Virus record (IMG/VR): IMGVR_UViG_3300014050_000004
Location: 1-64,000 of that record
Strand: one strand, 5' to 3'
DNA from: a virus
Length of the DNA stretch: 64,000 bases
Below the pieces are notes generated by a model. That model worked only from the letters and a program-made list of their open reading frames with translations. It was not told the origin of the DNA and did no database searches. Positions 49,701 through 56,738 of the stretch are shown in pieces; the first letter of the stretch is position 1, and each line of letters starts with the position of its first letter. The translations under genes and the position numbers were made by a program.

Positions 49701-51051
49701 CGTATAGTGTGTTTATGATTTCCATTGCTTTTTGGTTGGTTAGTTTACCCCAAGCTCCCTTATTATAGAAGCTTTCGGCATTCCGTATACCAGAAGACAT
49801 CACATCTGCTATCTCATTGTCAGACATGCCCATCTCCTTCATGGTCTTTTTGACCCTGTTCAGGTTTGAGTACATCTTTCTTAGATTCGCAGGTTGATCC
49901 TGATCTGGGTAAGAGAGTCCACTCAACGGGAGATTAGCTGCTTGCACGTCTTTGTTCAAGCCGCCAGTAACAACAGAGCCTCTGGGAAGCACCGATGTTT
50001 TGACAATTGCTGACAGAGCCTCTGACAAGGCAGCTCTAGGGTTGTCCTGAGCCAACCCGAAATCCACAAGCTTGCTGGTTCCTTTCAATGGGTCAACTAT
50101 GACATTTCTGCCATGCAAATCGTTGTGAGCTATGCCCATCCTGTGAAGACGCGCTCGAGTTTCCCAGTATATGTCACCTGTTGTCTTTCCGGTGCGTTCT
50201 TTGAGGCCATTTGGAAGTAAGGGAGAGGAAATTTCGAAACCTTTGACCTTCTCCATTGCCACTCTGCCATAGAATGTGTCAATAGAGGCGAAAGTTTCAA
50301 TCCTTCTTTTTGAATCAAGCTCCCCGCAGATGAGACGTGGCCCTATTCCGTTTTCTCCTGCTTTCTTCAAAATGTCTATCTCTTTCTTGCCAAGTTCTCC
50401 TCTCTTGACCACTACATCCCCGTCAAATAGGACACTTCCGAAACCGCCGCTCTTGCCGTTCTTCCCCCTACGCGAATTATTCTCCCAGTCGTAGTCGTCC
50501 TGAACCCCTTTGACAAACTTATCAGGGAAGAAGCTCTCGTCGAAATTCCTAGCTTTTCTCTTTGTCTCTCTCGTTAGAACTCCATCAGGTTTTTGAGTCT
50601 TTTTGAGACCCAAAGCCTCATCAAGAGAGTCCAACTCCCTCTGCAAAACCTTCTCCCTTTCCTGAGCTTTGGCTGTCCCCAACTTGGCATTTTTAGCTTT
50701 TTCTTTTCGAACCTCTTCCTTCCTTTGTTTGGCCCTTTCTATGAGACCTTCCACGTCGTTGCCTATTTCTTTCCGCTCAGAGTCCCCGAGGCGCAATGCC
50801 TTTGCTAGCCCCTGAACCTGAAGCTTCCTGGAGGGAGTGTTGATTGGGTCCTCTCCCTTGAGCATTCTTGACACATCATCTAAGACATCATCATTGGTGC
50901 TCTTCGCTGTCGGAAGAGACACATTGAAAAGACCATTGATGACACTCCTCAAAGACCGAGAGACAGGTCTTGGCAAAGAGGACCTACACGTTGAATTTCT
51001 TGCTATGCATGTTGAACCGCACACCTTACCTTTTATGCACCTTCTCTTCAT
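49690..51051 (-). CDS. KGKxC-module protein kinase-like protein
   Basis: 453 residues. N-terminal cysteine module (MKRRCIKGKVCGSTCIARN, Cys near 5, 10, 14 and 21), then SLPRPVSRSLRSVING as in the other two members, a coiled-coil middle, and a kinase domain at about 185-345. That domain has GFGSVLFDGDVVVKRGELG (glycine loop and Lys), IAHNDLHGRNVIVD (complete catalytic loop) and KLVDFGLAQ (DFG). Of the three kinase-like genes in the window it is the one with all key residues. Possible virion-delivered kinase acting on host proteins. Confidence 0.82.
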   Translation of the reverse strand: MKRRCIKGKVCGSTCIARNSTCRSSLPRPVSRSLRSVINGLFNVSLPTAKSTNDDVLDDVSRMLKGEDPINTPSRKLQVQGLAKALRLGDSERKEIGNDVEGLIERAKQRKEEVRKEKAKNAKLGTAKAQEREKVLQRELDSLDEALGLKKTQKPDGVLTRETKRKARNFDESFFPDKFVKGVQDDYDWENNSRRGKNGKSGGFGSVLFDGDVVVKRGELGKKEIDILKKAGENGIGPRLICGELDSKRRIETFASIDTFYGRVAMEKVKGFEISSPLLPNGLKERTGKTTGDIYWETRARLHRMGIAHNDLHGRNVIVDPLKGTSKLVDFGLAQDNPRAALSEALSAIVKTSVLPRGSVVTGGLNKDVQAANLPLSGLSYPDQDQPANLRKMYSNLNRVKKTMKEMGMSDNEIADVMSSGIRNAESFYNKGAWGKLTNQKAMEIINTLYDGI

Positions 51052-51060
51052 TCCAGCTCC

Positions 51061-51486
51061 TCAGAAAGTGTCCGATTCGAGCATCTCCGCATATTCAAAT
51101 GCAAGGGATTCCAAAGCAGCTATCCTGTCAGTCAAAGAACTCAGTTTTTCTGAGTAGGATACTTCTTGCCCAGCTGCTAATCTGTGTTCATCATCTTTCT
51201 TCCTTGCGAGATCCTGAACTACCATCTTCGCGTCAATGTCCTCCCTCTCTTTAACCAAATTCTTGATTTCTCTCATTTGATTTTGCAAAGCCTGGAAAGC
51301 TCCCCTCTGCCTCGACAGCTTCATCTTCTCCTGCAGAGCCTCAATCTGTTCGGAAAGCTCTCTGTGTTTTTGTCCCAACACTTCGTATTCGTTGAAGCTT
51401 GCTTTTAGAGTGGATACATGCTCTGGTTCCAAAATGGTGCCTTTTGCATAATCCGTAGGCTTGTAAACCGGTTTCCTTGAACTCAT
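51061..51486 (-). CDS. Coiled-coil protein
   Basis: 141 residues, nearly all helical: LGQKHRELSEQIEALQEKMK and LTDRIAALESLAFEYAEMLE are heptad-patterned. No other motif. A GGGTAAAA element is 30 nt upstream; the kinase gene follows 9 nt downstream, so they share a transcript. Confidence 0.65.
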   Translation of the reverse strand: MSSRKPVYKPTDYAKGTILEPEHVSTLKASFNEYEVLGQKHRELSEQIEALQEKMKLSRQRGAFQALQNQMREIKNLVKEREDIDAKMVVQDLARKKDDEHRLAAGQEVSYSEKLSSLTDRIAALESLAFEYAEMLESDTF

Positions 51487-51500
51487 TGTTAGAAAAGGAT

Positions 51501-51887
51501 TTAATTCATTTTACCCTTTTTCGGAGCTGCCTTGCCAGTGCCAGCCACAGATCCCCAAGATACCAGGATGGGTTTCCCTCCTTTGATGGCCCAACCAAAC
51601 TTTTTTCCCGCTACCGACACAGGTTTGTTGTTCTGGACGGAGGAACCTTGCCCAGATGCTGTTTGTTTCAGCTTTCTCTCTTCATCCGTTTCTTCCCCAA
51701 CTTGTTGGTTCCCGGAACTGTCGACTCTTCTGCACAAGCCCCAAATCATCTTAGTGCCAGGGGGACAAGGGGAACCTGCCGGAGGTTGTTGTACGGGCTG
51801 GGATGTAGCGAAATCCCATTCAAGAACGGTATAGTCTCTACCCTCTACCAATCCATCCACACAAGGTATGTCGAATTGTCCAATCAT
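51501..51887 (-). CDS. Hypothetical protein with CPPGTKMIWGLC motif
   Basis: 128 residues. A Pro-rich middle holds SPCPPGTKMIWGLCRRVD, a Cys pair that loosely recalls the other cysteine modules. The end is basic (GKAAPKKGKMN). Not recognised. GGGTAAGA lies 30 nt upstream. Confidence 0.6.
   Translation of the reverse strand: MIGQFDIPCVDGLVEGRDYTVLEWDFATSQPVQQPPAGSPCPPGTKMIWGLCRRVDSSGNQQVGEETDEERKLKQTASGQGSSVQNNKPVSVAGKKFGWAIKGGKPILVSWGSVAGTGKAAPKKGKMN
51509..51516 (-). promoter_or_regulatory. GGGTAAAA element (candidate late promoter)
   Basis: GGGTAAAA preceded by AAAAA, 30 nt before the ATG at 51486, inside the last codons of the upstream gene. Confidence 0.45.
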
Positions 51888-51909
51888 GTTTGTCTCTGCG
51901 TATATACGA

Positions 51910-51917
51910 TCTTACCC
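51910..51917 (-). promoter_or_regulatory. GGGTAAGA element (candidate late promoter)
   Basis: GGGTAAGA, 30 nt before the ATG at 51887, directly after the stop of the 52082 gene. Confidence 0.5.
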
Positions 51918-52082
51918 TTACAAGTAATCAGAGCCCAATACAATTTCCCTTCTGACATTACCACTTTTCTTGATCTTCATGGCAGCCTTTAGAAATTCGT
52001 TGGCTTCTGGCCCCATGCCTACTCTCCTGGCTTGTTTGTACTTTGCCATCAAAAACATGTACTCTTTTTCTTCGTCGTTCAT
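51918..52082 (-). CDS. Small helical protein, paralog of the gene at 49700
   Basis: 54 residues from ATG 52082 (MNDEEKEYMFLMAKYKQARR). The ATG has AGAGGT upstream and gives exactly the same length as its paralog; the frame itself opens at a GTG at 52109 inside the preceding gene. It ends GSDYL against ASRYL in the paralog. Confidence 0.75.
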   Translation of the reverse strand: MNDEEKEYMFLMAKYKQARRVGMGPEANEFLKAAMKIKKSGNVRREIVLGSDYL

Positions 52083-52102
52083 ATCAGAAACCTCTTGAAA
52101 TT

Positions 52103-52975
52103 TCACCACTTGACCTTGTCAGCCCAGTACGCACTTGAGGATGGTCCTTTCTCTATGTTCTTAGCGTGGCGGGCTTGAAAAGACTCTCTCCTGGCCTTGT
52201 ACGCTTCGCTCTCTCCTTCCTTTTTCGGAGAACCCTTGACTCCTTGTTGACCGAACCTTTTTATCTCTTGAGTGCCGCCAGAAGAAACTTCTTCCTTCCC
52301 TCTGTAACAAGCCTTAACTATGTGAGATTTGGTCGGATGGTCAGGAGTTGCCTTAGGTTTGTTGCACTCAAGTTCGTCTTTGTTCACCCTTTCGTAAAAC
52401 TCAGATATAACCTCTTCGGCTCTCTTAATTCTCTCCTTAAGCAACTCTGATTGCTCCTTGTGGAACTTGAATTTTTTGAGTATGAGATTGATCTCGGCTG
52501 CCGGCCCTGATCTACCCCCAAGCTTCTCATACTTCCTTTTGGCTTCTTTCATGGCTTCGTTATGCTCATCAAGCTCTCCTTTCATATTCTTGAGCTTTCT
52601 TGGGCTGATTTTGCCAAGTTGAGTTTGTGGTTTTGTAGGTTGACTCTCTCCTAGCCATTCCCTGGCCTGCTGTTTCGCTTTTTGGAGTGTTAAACCCTCC
52701 TTCTTTTGTTTGCCAACCGTCACAGTATATCGGGCCTGCTTACCGGGTTCTCTTATACCTCCCCCTCCAGTAAATGCATCCTCTGCCATTATAGAGCCAA
52801 CATTGCGACCTTGGTCGTCTTTCACAGAAAACAGCCCAGTCTCCCTCCTTTGAATACTGACGGCGGACCCTTTGCGACAGGTGCCAGCGGTCCCATAGGT
52901 TGTTCCATCCGGGCGCTGGCATCTGGTAAACTCATGCACAGAAGCAAGAATGGAGGGGTTAATGCTTCCAAACAT
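52103..52975 (-). CDS. FTRC-module protein of the second cluster
   Basis: 290 residues. FTRC module close to the N-terminus (about 15-36, HEFTRCQRPDGT, YGTAGTCRKG), then a small beta domain (ETGLFSVKDDQGRNVGSIMAED), followed by charged helices and a Lys-rich C-terminus. No catalytic motif. It is the only FTRC gene outside the 2-11.5 kb cluster and lies among head-region genes, which supports a virion link for the module. Confidence 0.72.
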   Translation of the reverse strand: MFGSINPSILASVHEFTRCQRPDGTTYGTAGTCRKGSAVSIQRRETGLFSVKDDQGRNVGSIMAEDAFTGGGGIREPGKQARYTVTVGKQKKEGLTLQKAKQQAREWLGESQPTKPQTQLGKISPRKLKNMKGELDEHNEAMKEAKRKYEKLGGRSGPAAEINLILKKFKFHKEQSELLKERIKRAEEVISEFYERVNKDELECNKPKATPDHPTKSHIVKACYRGKEEVSSGGTQEIKRFGQQGVKGSPKKEGESEAYKARRESFQARHAKNIEKGPSSSAYWADKVKW

Positions 52976-52978
52976 GGT

Positions 52979-53380
52979 TCAATCTCTGAAACTCAGGTAA
53001 TCTGACACTGAGGAAAGGTTTTGCTTACTCATTGTAATCTTGGCTGCAACCCAGGGCTCCAAATTGTCTTCTGGGGTGATTTGGCTTAGAATTTGCATGA
53101 TGTCTGAAGCCATTGCCCTCAACTCGGACATTGCCATTCGAGCATTCGGCTCAACCTCAACCTCATCCTCTTCATCTTCCCAATCCGAACCCCAGGCCTC
53201 ATCCTCATCGTCATACCCACCCTCTTCTTCTTCAAGGTCATCCCCGAAGAACATGTTAGGGTTGGAGTATGCCGCCCGTGAAGCTAAGGCAGGGGCTACT
53301 ACCATGTAGTCTACGGGGTTTTCTAGACCCTCTGAAAAGGACCTTAAAGAGTCCTCTGAAAAACTTCCCCACTGATTCAT
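52979..53380 (-). CDS. Acidic virion-associated protein
   Basis: About 133 residues. ATG 53380 makes an ATGA overlap with the DUF5824-like gene and places NQWGSFSEDSLRSFSEG, the GSF peptide, at the start. The middle is very acidic (DDLEEEEGGYDDEDEAW). The C-terminal SELRAMASDIMQILSQI...LEPWVAAKITMSKQNL matches a short conserved domain in many phage head gene clusters, thought to be structural. Function otherwise unknown. Confidence 0.7.
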   Translation of the reverse strand: MNQWGSFSEDSLRSFSEGLENPVDYMVVAPALASRAAYSNPNMFFGDDLEEEEGGYDDEDEAWGSDWEDEEDEVEVEPNARMAMSELRAMASDIMQILSQITPEDNLEPWVAAKITMSKQNLSSVSDYLSFRD

Positions 53381-53904
53381 TTCTTTTTCCGTTTGAGATT
53401 TTTCCAAAGGTCTGCGTCAGCTTCTCTAGCTTTGCCAACCCCTGTTATGAAAGAGTTTACCCTTGCTAAGGCCCACTGTTGAGGAGCTACTCCGGGCCTG
53501 TGACCGGATCTCCAAGCAGCCATACCTCTGTTGTACACCTTTTTCAGTATGCTCAAGGGAATGCCAGATTTCTTAGACTTGTTCTCCAGAGCTTTGATCG
53601 AAGGCTTTTTCTTCTTCATCTCTGCAAACTTATCTTCAAAAGCTGCAGTGGCTTTGGACTTGGGAATGCTTTCATTCCTCTTTCTGAACCTTTTGTCTGA
53701 TTCCCAATCTTTGTACAATTCTTTGGAGCTGACTTTGCCTTCAGAGGCTTTTTTCATGGTTCTTTGAACCTCTCTCTGAGCTATATTTTGCTCCTCCAAA
53801 GTTAACCCTTTCTTATAGCTATCCGGCAAGTTCCTCTCTATGTACTCCGTATTGAATCCTAGAGAGGCTACCCTGGCCCAATCATAGGGGTTTGAGCGCG
53901 TCAT
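53377..53904 (-). CDS. DUF5824-like phage protein
   Basis: 175 residues. The C-terminal part has SGIPLSILKKVYNRGMAAW, RSGHRPGVAPQQWALARVNSF and ADLWKNL, the signature of DUF5824-like proteins found next to phage head genes. The N-terminal part is charged and helical. Role unknown. It overlaps both neighbours. Confidence 0.75.
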   Translation of the reverse strand: MTRSNPYDWARVASLGFNTEYIERNLPDSYKKGLTLEEQNIAQREVQRTMKKASEGKVSSKELYKDWESDKRFRKRNESIPKSKATAAFEDKFAEMKKKKPSIKALENKSKKSGIPLSILKKVYNRGMAAWRSGHRPGVAPQQWALARVNSFITGVGKAREADADLWKNLKRKKK

Positions 53905-54235
53905 TAGGGTTCTTTATTTGTACTTTGTAGAATTCCATTTTCAGCTCTTCTACTTTTTCAGACAGCCTATAGAAATCTTCTTTCAAGACATACTTGGTAG
54001 GTAATTCAGCTCTGATGTCGTTGACTGCGTCCTGAACTTTCTGAACATGGAACAGCACCAGGTCGACTTTTTCCTTGCTTTCAGAGAAGATCTTGTCCTC
54101 TCGCTCCTTGGCCTCTTCTCTAACTTTTTCAACCCTTGTGGACCCTTGGCTTTGAAGCCAAAAAGCTCCCCCAACCCCGCTAGCTGCAGCGGTTATGATC
54201 AAAGATGCAATACCCAGTACAATTTCTGGTCCCAT
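53882..54235 (-). CDS. Membrane-anchored coiled-coil protein (possible spanin/holin-like)
   Basis: 117 residues. One N-terminal membrane segment (IVLGIASLIITAAASGVGGAFWL, about 5-27) is followed by a long charged coiled coil (VEKVREEAKEREDKIFSES). The topology fits an i-spanin or an assembly factor, but there is no lysis partner next to it other than the two-helix membrane protein at 55565. Not a firm assignment. Confidence 0.5.
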   Translation of the reverse strand: MGPEIVLGIASLIITAAASGVGGAFWLQSQGSTRVEKVREEAKEREDKIFSESKEKVDLVLFHVQKVQDAVNDIRAELPTKYVLKEDFYRLSEKVEELKMEFYKVQIKNPNDALKPL

Positions 54236-54238
54236 GAC

Positions 54239-55216
54239 TCATTCCCTCCCTGGCAAACCAGATTTTCCTTCTTTCAATCTCTGCTTCACAGATTCTGGGA
54301 GACCTGACTCCCATCCGTTTTTCTTTGCGATGGCAATGATCTTTTTCATTACAAGGTCAGGGTTCTTGGCCCGCCCAACAGAAGACCAAGCGGCACTTAC
54401 ATCTTGAGGACTTGAGATTGGGAAAGACATGCCAGGGCCAGCAAAGTCTCCCTTGACTGAGCCTTTCTGCAATTCTTTTCTCTCCTCCACAGTCCACTCT
54501 CTGAATTCTGGAGTGGGTAAACCAGATTCCCCCTTACCAAGTCTCTCCTTGACGCTTTCTGGCAAACCAGATTCCCATCCGTACTTCTTGGCAATTTTTA
54601 TGATATTCGCCATCACTTTGCGGGGGTCTTTTGCTCTCCCAACAGAAGTCCAAGCTGTTCCCACATCTTCTGGGCTAGCAATGGGGAAAGACATACCAGG
54701 ACCAGCAAATTCTCCCTTCATTTCTCCGCTGTGGAGCTTCTCTCTCTTTTCGGAAGACCACTCTCGGAATTCTCGGTCGAGTTTGGCTTTACAGGAAGAG
54801 CATTTACACTTACCTGGCCCTTCACACTTTGAGGAACACCCTTCTTCGAACACCGCCTGAGGCATCGATAAGAGTTCTGAATCATCAGCAAACTTGTATT
54901 CTTGTTTCTTAATCTCACGGAAAGCAGCAGCCCTGGCCTTCTTTCTACTCATGATTTCTTTCATGACTTCAGGCCCTTCAGCATGCTCGTTCCGATTGCG
55001 GTTGATTAAGCCAGCCCTCTTTTCTCGGGCTTTACGATTCATCTCCAGGATCGACTCATTGTGGTAGGTTAGATTTCCGTCCTCATCCGTCCTCCACTTT
55101 TTGCCGGATTTGTTCATTTCTGCTAATTTGTCTGAAGAAATTGCTGTAGCAGCGTTGATAGCTCCCCCAACCCCTGGCAGAGTCACTGAAGAAAAGTTGA
55201 GGTTGGGTATGTCCAT
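54239..55216 (-). CDS. Protein with tandem FAGPGMSFPI domains
   Basis: 325 residues from ATG 55216 (the frame opens one codon earlier with GTG). After a basic helical N-terminus come a Cys cluster (CSSKCEGPGKCKCSSCK, about 140) and two copies of an about 83-residue domain (about 150-233 and 237-320). Key parts of the domain are REWSSEKREKL, FAGPGMSFPI, W.SVGRA and YGWESGLPESVK. The domain resembles short phage virion-associated DUF domains; function unknown. GGGTAAAA is 30 nt upstream. Confidence 0.7.
   Translation of the reverse strand: MDIPNLNFSSVTLPGVGGAINAATAISSDKLAEMNKSGKKWRTDEDGNLTYHNESILEMNRKAREKRAGLINRNRNEHAEGPEVMKEIMSRKKARAAAFREIKKQEYKFADDSELLSMPQAVFEEGCSSKCEGPGKCKCSSCKAKLDREFREWSSEKREKLHSGEMKGEFAGPGMSFPIASPEDVGTAWTSVGRAKDPRKVMANIIKIAKKYGWESGLPESVKERLGKGESGLPTPEFREWTVEERKELQKGSVKGDFAGPGMSFPISSPQDVSAAWSSVGRAKNPDLVMKKIIAIAKKNGWESGLPESVKQRLKEGKSGLPGRE
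54247..54765. repeat. Tandem duplication of an 83-codon domain
   Basis: The two domain copies of the gene above are about 70 percent alike at protein level and recognisable in DNA, for example CCAGGGCCAGCAAA/CCAGGACCAGCAAA near 54433 and 54691. The spacing is about 260 bp. Confidence 0.7.
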
Positions 55217-55238
55217 CACAGAGAATTTGGCTGTTAAG

Positions 55239-55246
55239 TTTTACCC
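55239..55246 (-). promoter_or_regulatory. GGGTAAAA element (candidate late promoter)
   Basis: GGGTAAAA, 30 nt before the ATG at 55216, between two genes. Confidence 0.55.
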
Positions 55247-55253
55247 TGTTACT

Positions 55254-55565
55254 TTAGGGGTTTGCTTCATTATTGTCTTGTTGTGGTGTTTCCTTGCGCT
55301 TTCTGCTTTGTCCTAGAGCTGTTACAGACCCTTGAGAAGCAGAAGGAACAAGCAATGCCAGCAAAGTGGCAAGTGCAACCTTGCCGGTCTCACTGAGAGA
55401 GGAAGCAGCGTTGTTACACACGAGAGTGACCTTTTCAGACTCTTTTGAGGACTGAATTGCCGAGTGGCAGGAGAACATTTGGTACCCCACGGTCACAAAT
55501 TGAACCACGAAGATACTCACAAGAGCCCTAATCAGGAATGCTCTCTCATTGAACTGATTCAGCAT
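55254..55565 (-). CDS. Two-helix membrane protein, possible holin
   Basis: 103 residues. Hydrophobic segments at about 11-31 (LIRALVSIFVVQFVTVGYQMF) and about 61-75 (VALATLLALLVPSA) and a charged C-terminus (GQSRKRKETPQQDNNE), a class II holin-like layout. Size, topology and its place near a membrane-anchored coiled-coil gene suggest lysis, but no endolysin is adjacent. Confidence 0.5.
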   Translation of the reverse strand: MLNQFNERAFLIRALVSIFVVQFVTVGYQMFSCHSAIQSSKESEKVTLVCNNAASSLSETGKVALATLLALLVPSASQGSVTALGQSRKRKETPQQDNNEANP

Positions 55566-55589
55566 CTGAGTAAAATTGAGTACCTAGGA

Positions 55590-55597
55590 GTTTACCC
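55590..55597 (-). promoter_or_regulatory. GGGTAAAC element (candidate late promoter)
   Basis: GGGTAAAC, 32 nt before the ATG at 55565, directly after the acidic protein's stop codon region. Confidence 0.5.
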
Positions 55598-56134
55598 TCA
55601 AACCTCATCCATCAGTTCTGCGATGATGTTATCAATCTCAGAATCACCCCCTTCTGCTTCATCGGATGCGAGATCATCTTCAAGAATGTCAAGAAGATCT
55701 TCAAGCTCATCCACCGTTATGTCAATGTCAGCCTCATCTTCCATATCTTCTTCAAACTCATCGGATCGGGACTCAAGAATACCTTCTAGCAATAGCTCAA
55801 GTTCTTGATCTTCCTCGTCATATTCCTCCTCTTCTCCCTCAAGAATGTCATCAAGCAACAGCTCAAGTTCCTCCTCTGTGAGTTCCTCCTCTTCTTCACC
55901 TTGAGCTTGAATTACCAGGCTCTGGTTGGCTTGAAACAAAGGGTCATTTCCAGGGTTAGCCTTCCACAAGCCTGTGTGTTGAATCCAGGGAGAGGTATTG
56001 ATGACGGTGTCAGTGGGTAACCCAGTGTATTCGTCGATCTCAATGTCCTCAGGGACTTGCAAACTCTGGGCGTAAGCCATCCTGAAAGCTTCAATGGATT
56101 CGGTGTCAAAATCCCCGTTGATTCTGTTAACCAT
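55598..56134 (-). CDS. Highly acidic virion-region protein
   Basis: 178 residues from ATG 56134 (MVNRINGDFDTESIEAFRMAY); a longer frame to 56254 is open but would overlap the gene upstream. The start has the GxF(D)xES peptide seen in other members. The C-terminal 90 residues are almost wholly Glu, Asp, Leu and Ile (EELELLLDDILEGEEEEY) and helical. Such composition is typical of scaffold or internal core proteins, or of DNA mimics; I cannot choose between these. Confidence 0.7.
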   Translation of the reverse strand: MVNRINGDFDTESIEAFRMAYAQSLQVPEDIEIDEYTGLPTDTVINTSPWIQHTGLWKANPGNDPLFQANQSLVIQAQGEEEEELTEEELELLLDDILEGEEEEYDEEDQELELLLEGILESRSDEFEEDMEDEADIDITVDELEDLLDILEDDLASDEAEGGDSEIDNIIAELMDEV

Positions 56135-56160
56135 GGTTGAGAAGTAAAGTTTCAGTGTAA

Positions 56161-56168
56161 ACTTACCC
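56161..56168 (-). promoter_or_regulatory. GGGTAAGT element (candidate late promoter)
   Basis: AAAGGGTAAGTTTACA, 34 nt before the ATG at 56134; GGGTAAGTTTAC is the same 12-mer as at the tail operon (34687-34698). Confidence 0.55.
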
Positions 56169-56405
56169 TTTATCCCTCCATCCAGACATCTTTCCAGACA
56201 CATCTTGCAAAAGCTTAGAGTTGCCTTGAAGGTTGCCTGTGGAACTTTCTTCAAAGGTGGGACTTACAGTCTCCGAAAGCTTGTCTAGCAATGCCCCGTG
56301 TTCTTTATTAACAGCCCTTCTACACACCCGGTCGGCTGACACGAGCAAGGGTCCGCAAGGCACAAGACCTTGACTTTCTATGGACAATTTGACATTCTTC
56401 GTCAT
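56163..56405 (-). CDS. Hypothetical small protein
   Basis: 80 residues with three Cys in the first 30 (LVPCGPLLVSADRVCRRAV), then Ser-rich. Not recognised. ATGA overlap with the upstream gene. Confidence 0.6.
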   Translation of the reverse strand: MTKNVKLSIESQGLVPCGPLLVSADRVCRRAVNKEHGALLDKLSETVSPTFEESSTGNLQGNSKLLQDVSGKMSGWRDKG

Positions 56406-56737
56406 GCGGATGTCCTATCTGGGTTGTGCCAAGTGTTCAGGTAGTCGGGATAATGAGAGTTCATTTTGCGTTCTAACCGAGGTTTAACATCTTCTTTGTT
56501 GCTTTCTCTCATCCCAGCAATAACTGCATCTCTCATTTTTCTAAGATCTTCTCTTGGAACGTTGCAATGAGGGCTGTCCCTGTAAGTGCGGAACCACCTG
56601 CAGACCTCGGAAGGGTCGTCTGACTGAAGCATCATGTTCCAAACAACGGTAGCCTGAGAATCCTTGAATATGCCGGATGGCAATCTGGCCTCCAGATCTT
56701 CTCTACTTGGGCGTTTGAAGCGTGTGTCTCTCCTCAT
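56402..56737 (-). CDS. Hypothetical protein
   Basis: 111 residues, basic (MRRDTRFKRPSREDLEARLP), with DDPSEVCRWFRTYRDSPHC in the middle. Not recognised. It follows the HNH gene after one base and is coupled to the next gene. Confidence 0.6.
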   Translation of the reverse strand: MRRDTRFKRPSREDLEARLPSGIFKDSQATVVWNMMLQSDDPSEVCRWFRTYRDSPHCNVPREDLRKMRDAVIAGMRESNKEDVKPRLERKMNSHYPDYLNTWHNPDRTSA

Positions 56738-56738
56738 G

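Noticed and set aside
53450-53465. GGGTAAAC inside the DUF5824-like gene as a promoter
   Set aside because: It is about 75 nt before the preferred start at 53380, which is coupled by ATGA; treated as chance.
55598-56254. Start of the acidic protein at 56254
   Set aside because: The first 40 codons overlap another gene, are unlike the rest, and lie upstream of the GGGTAAGT element; ATG 56134 begins with the shared GxF peptide.
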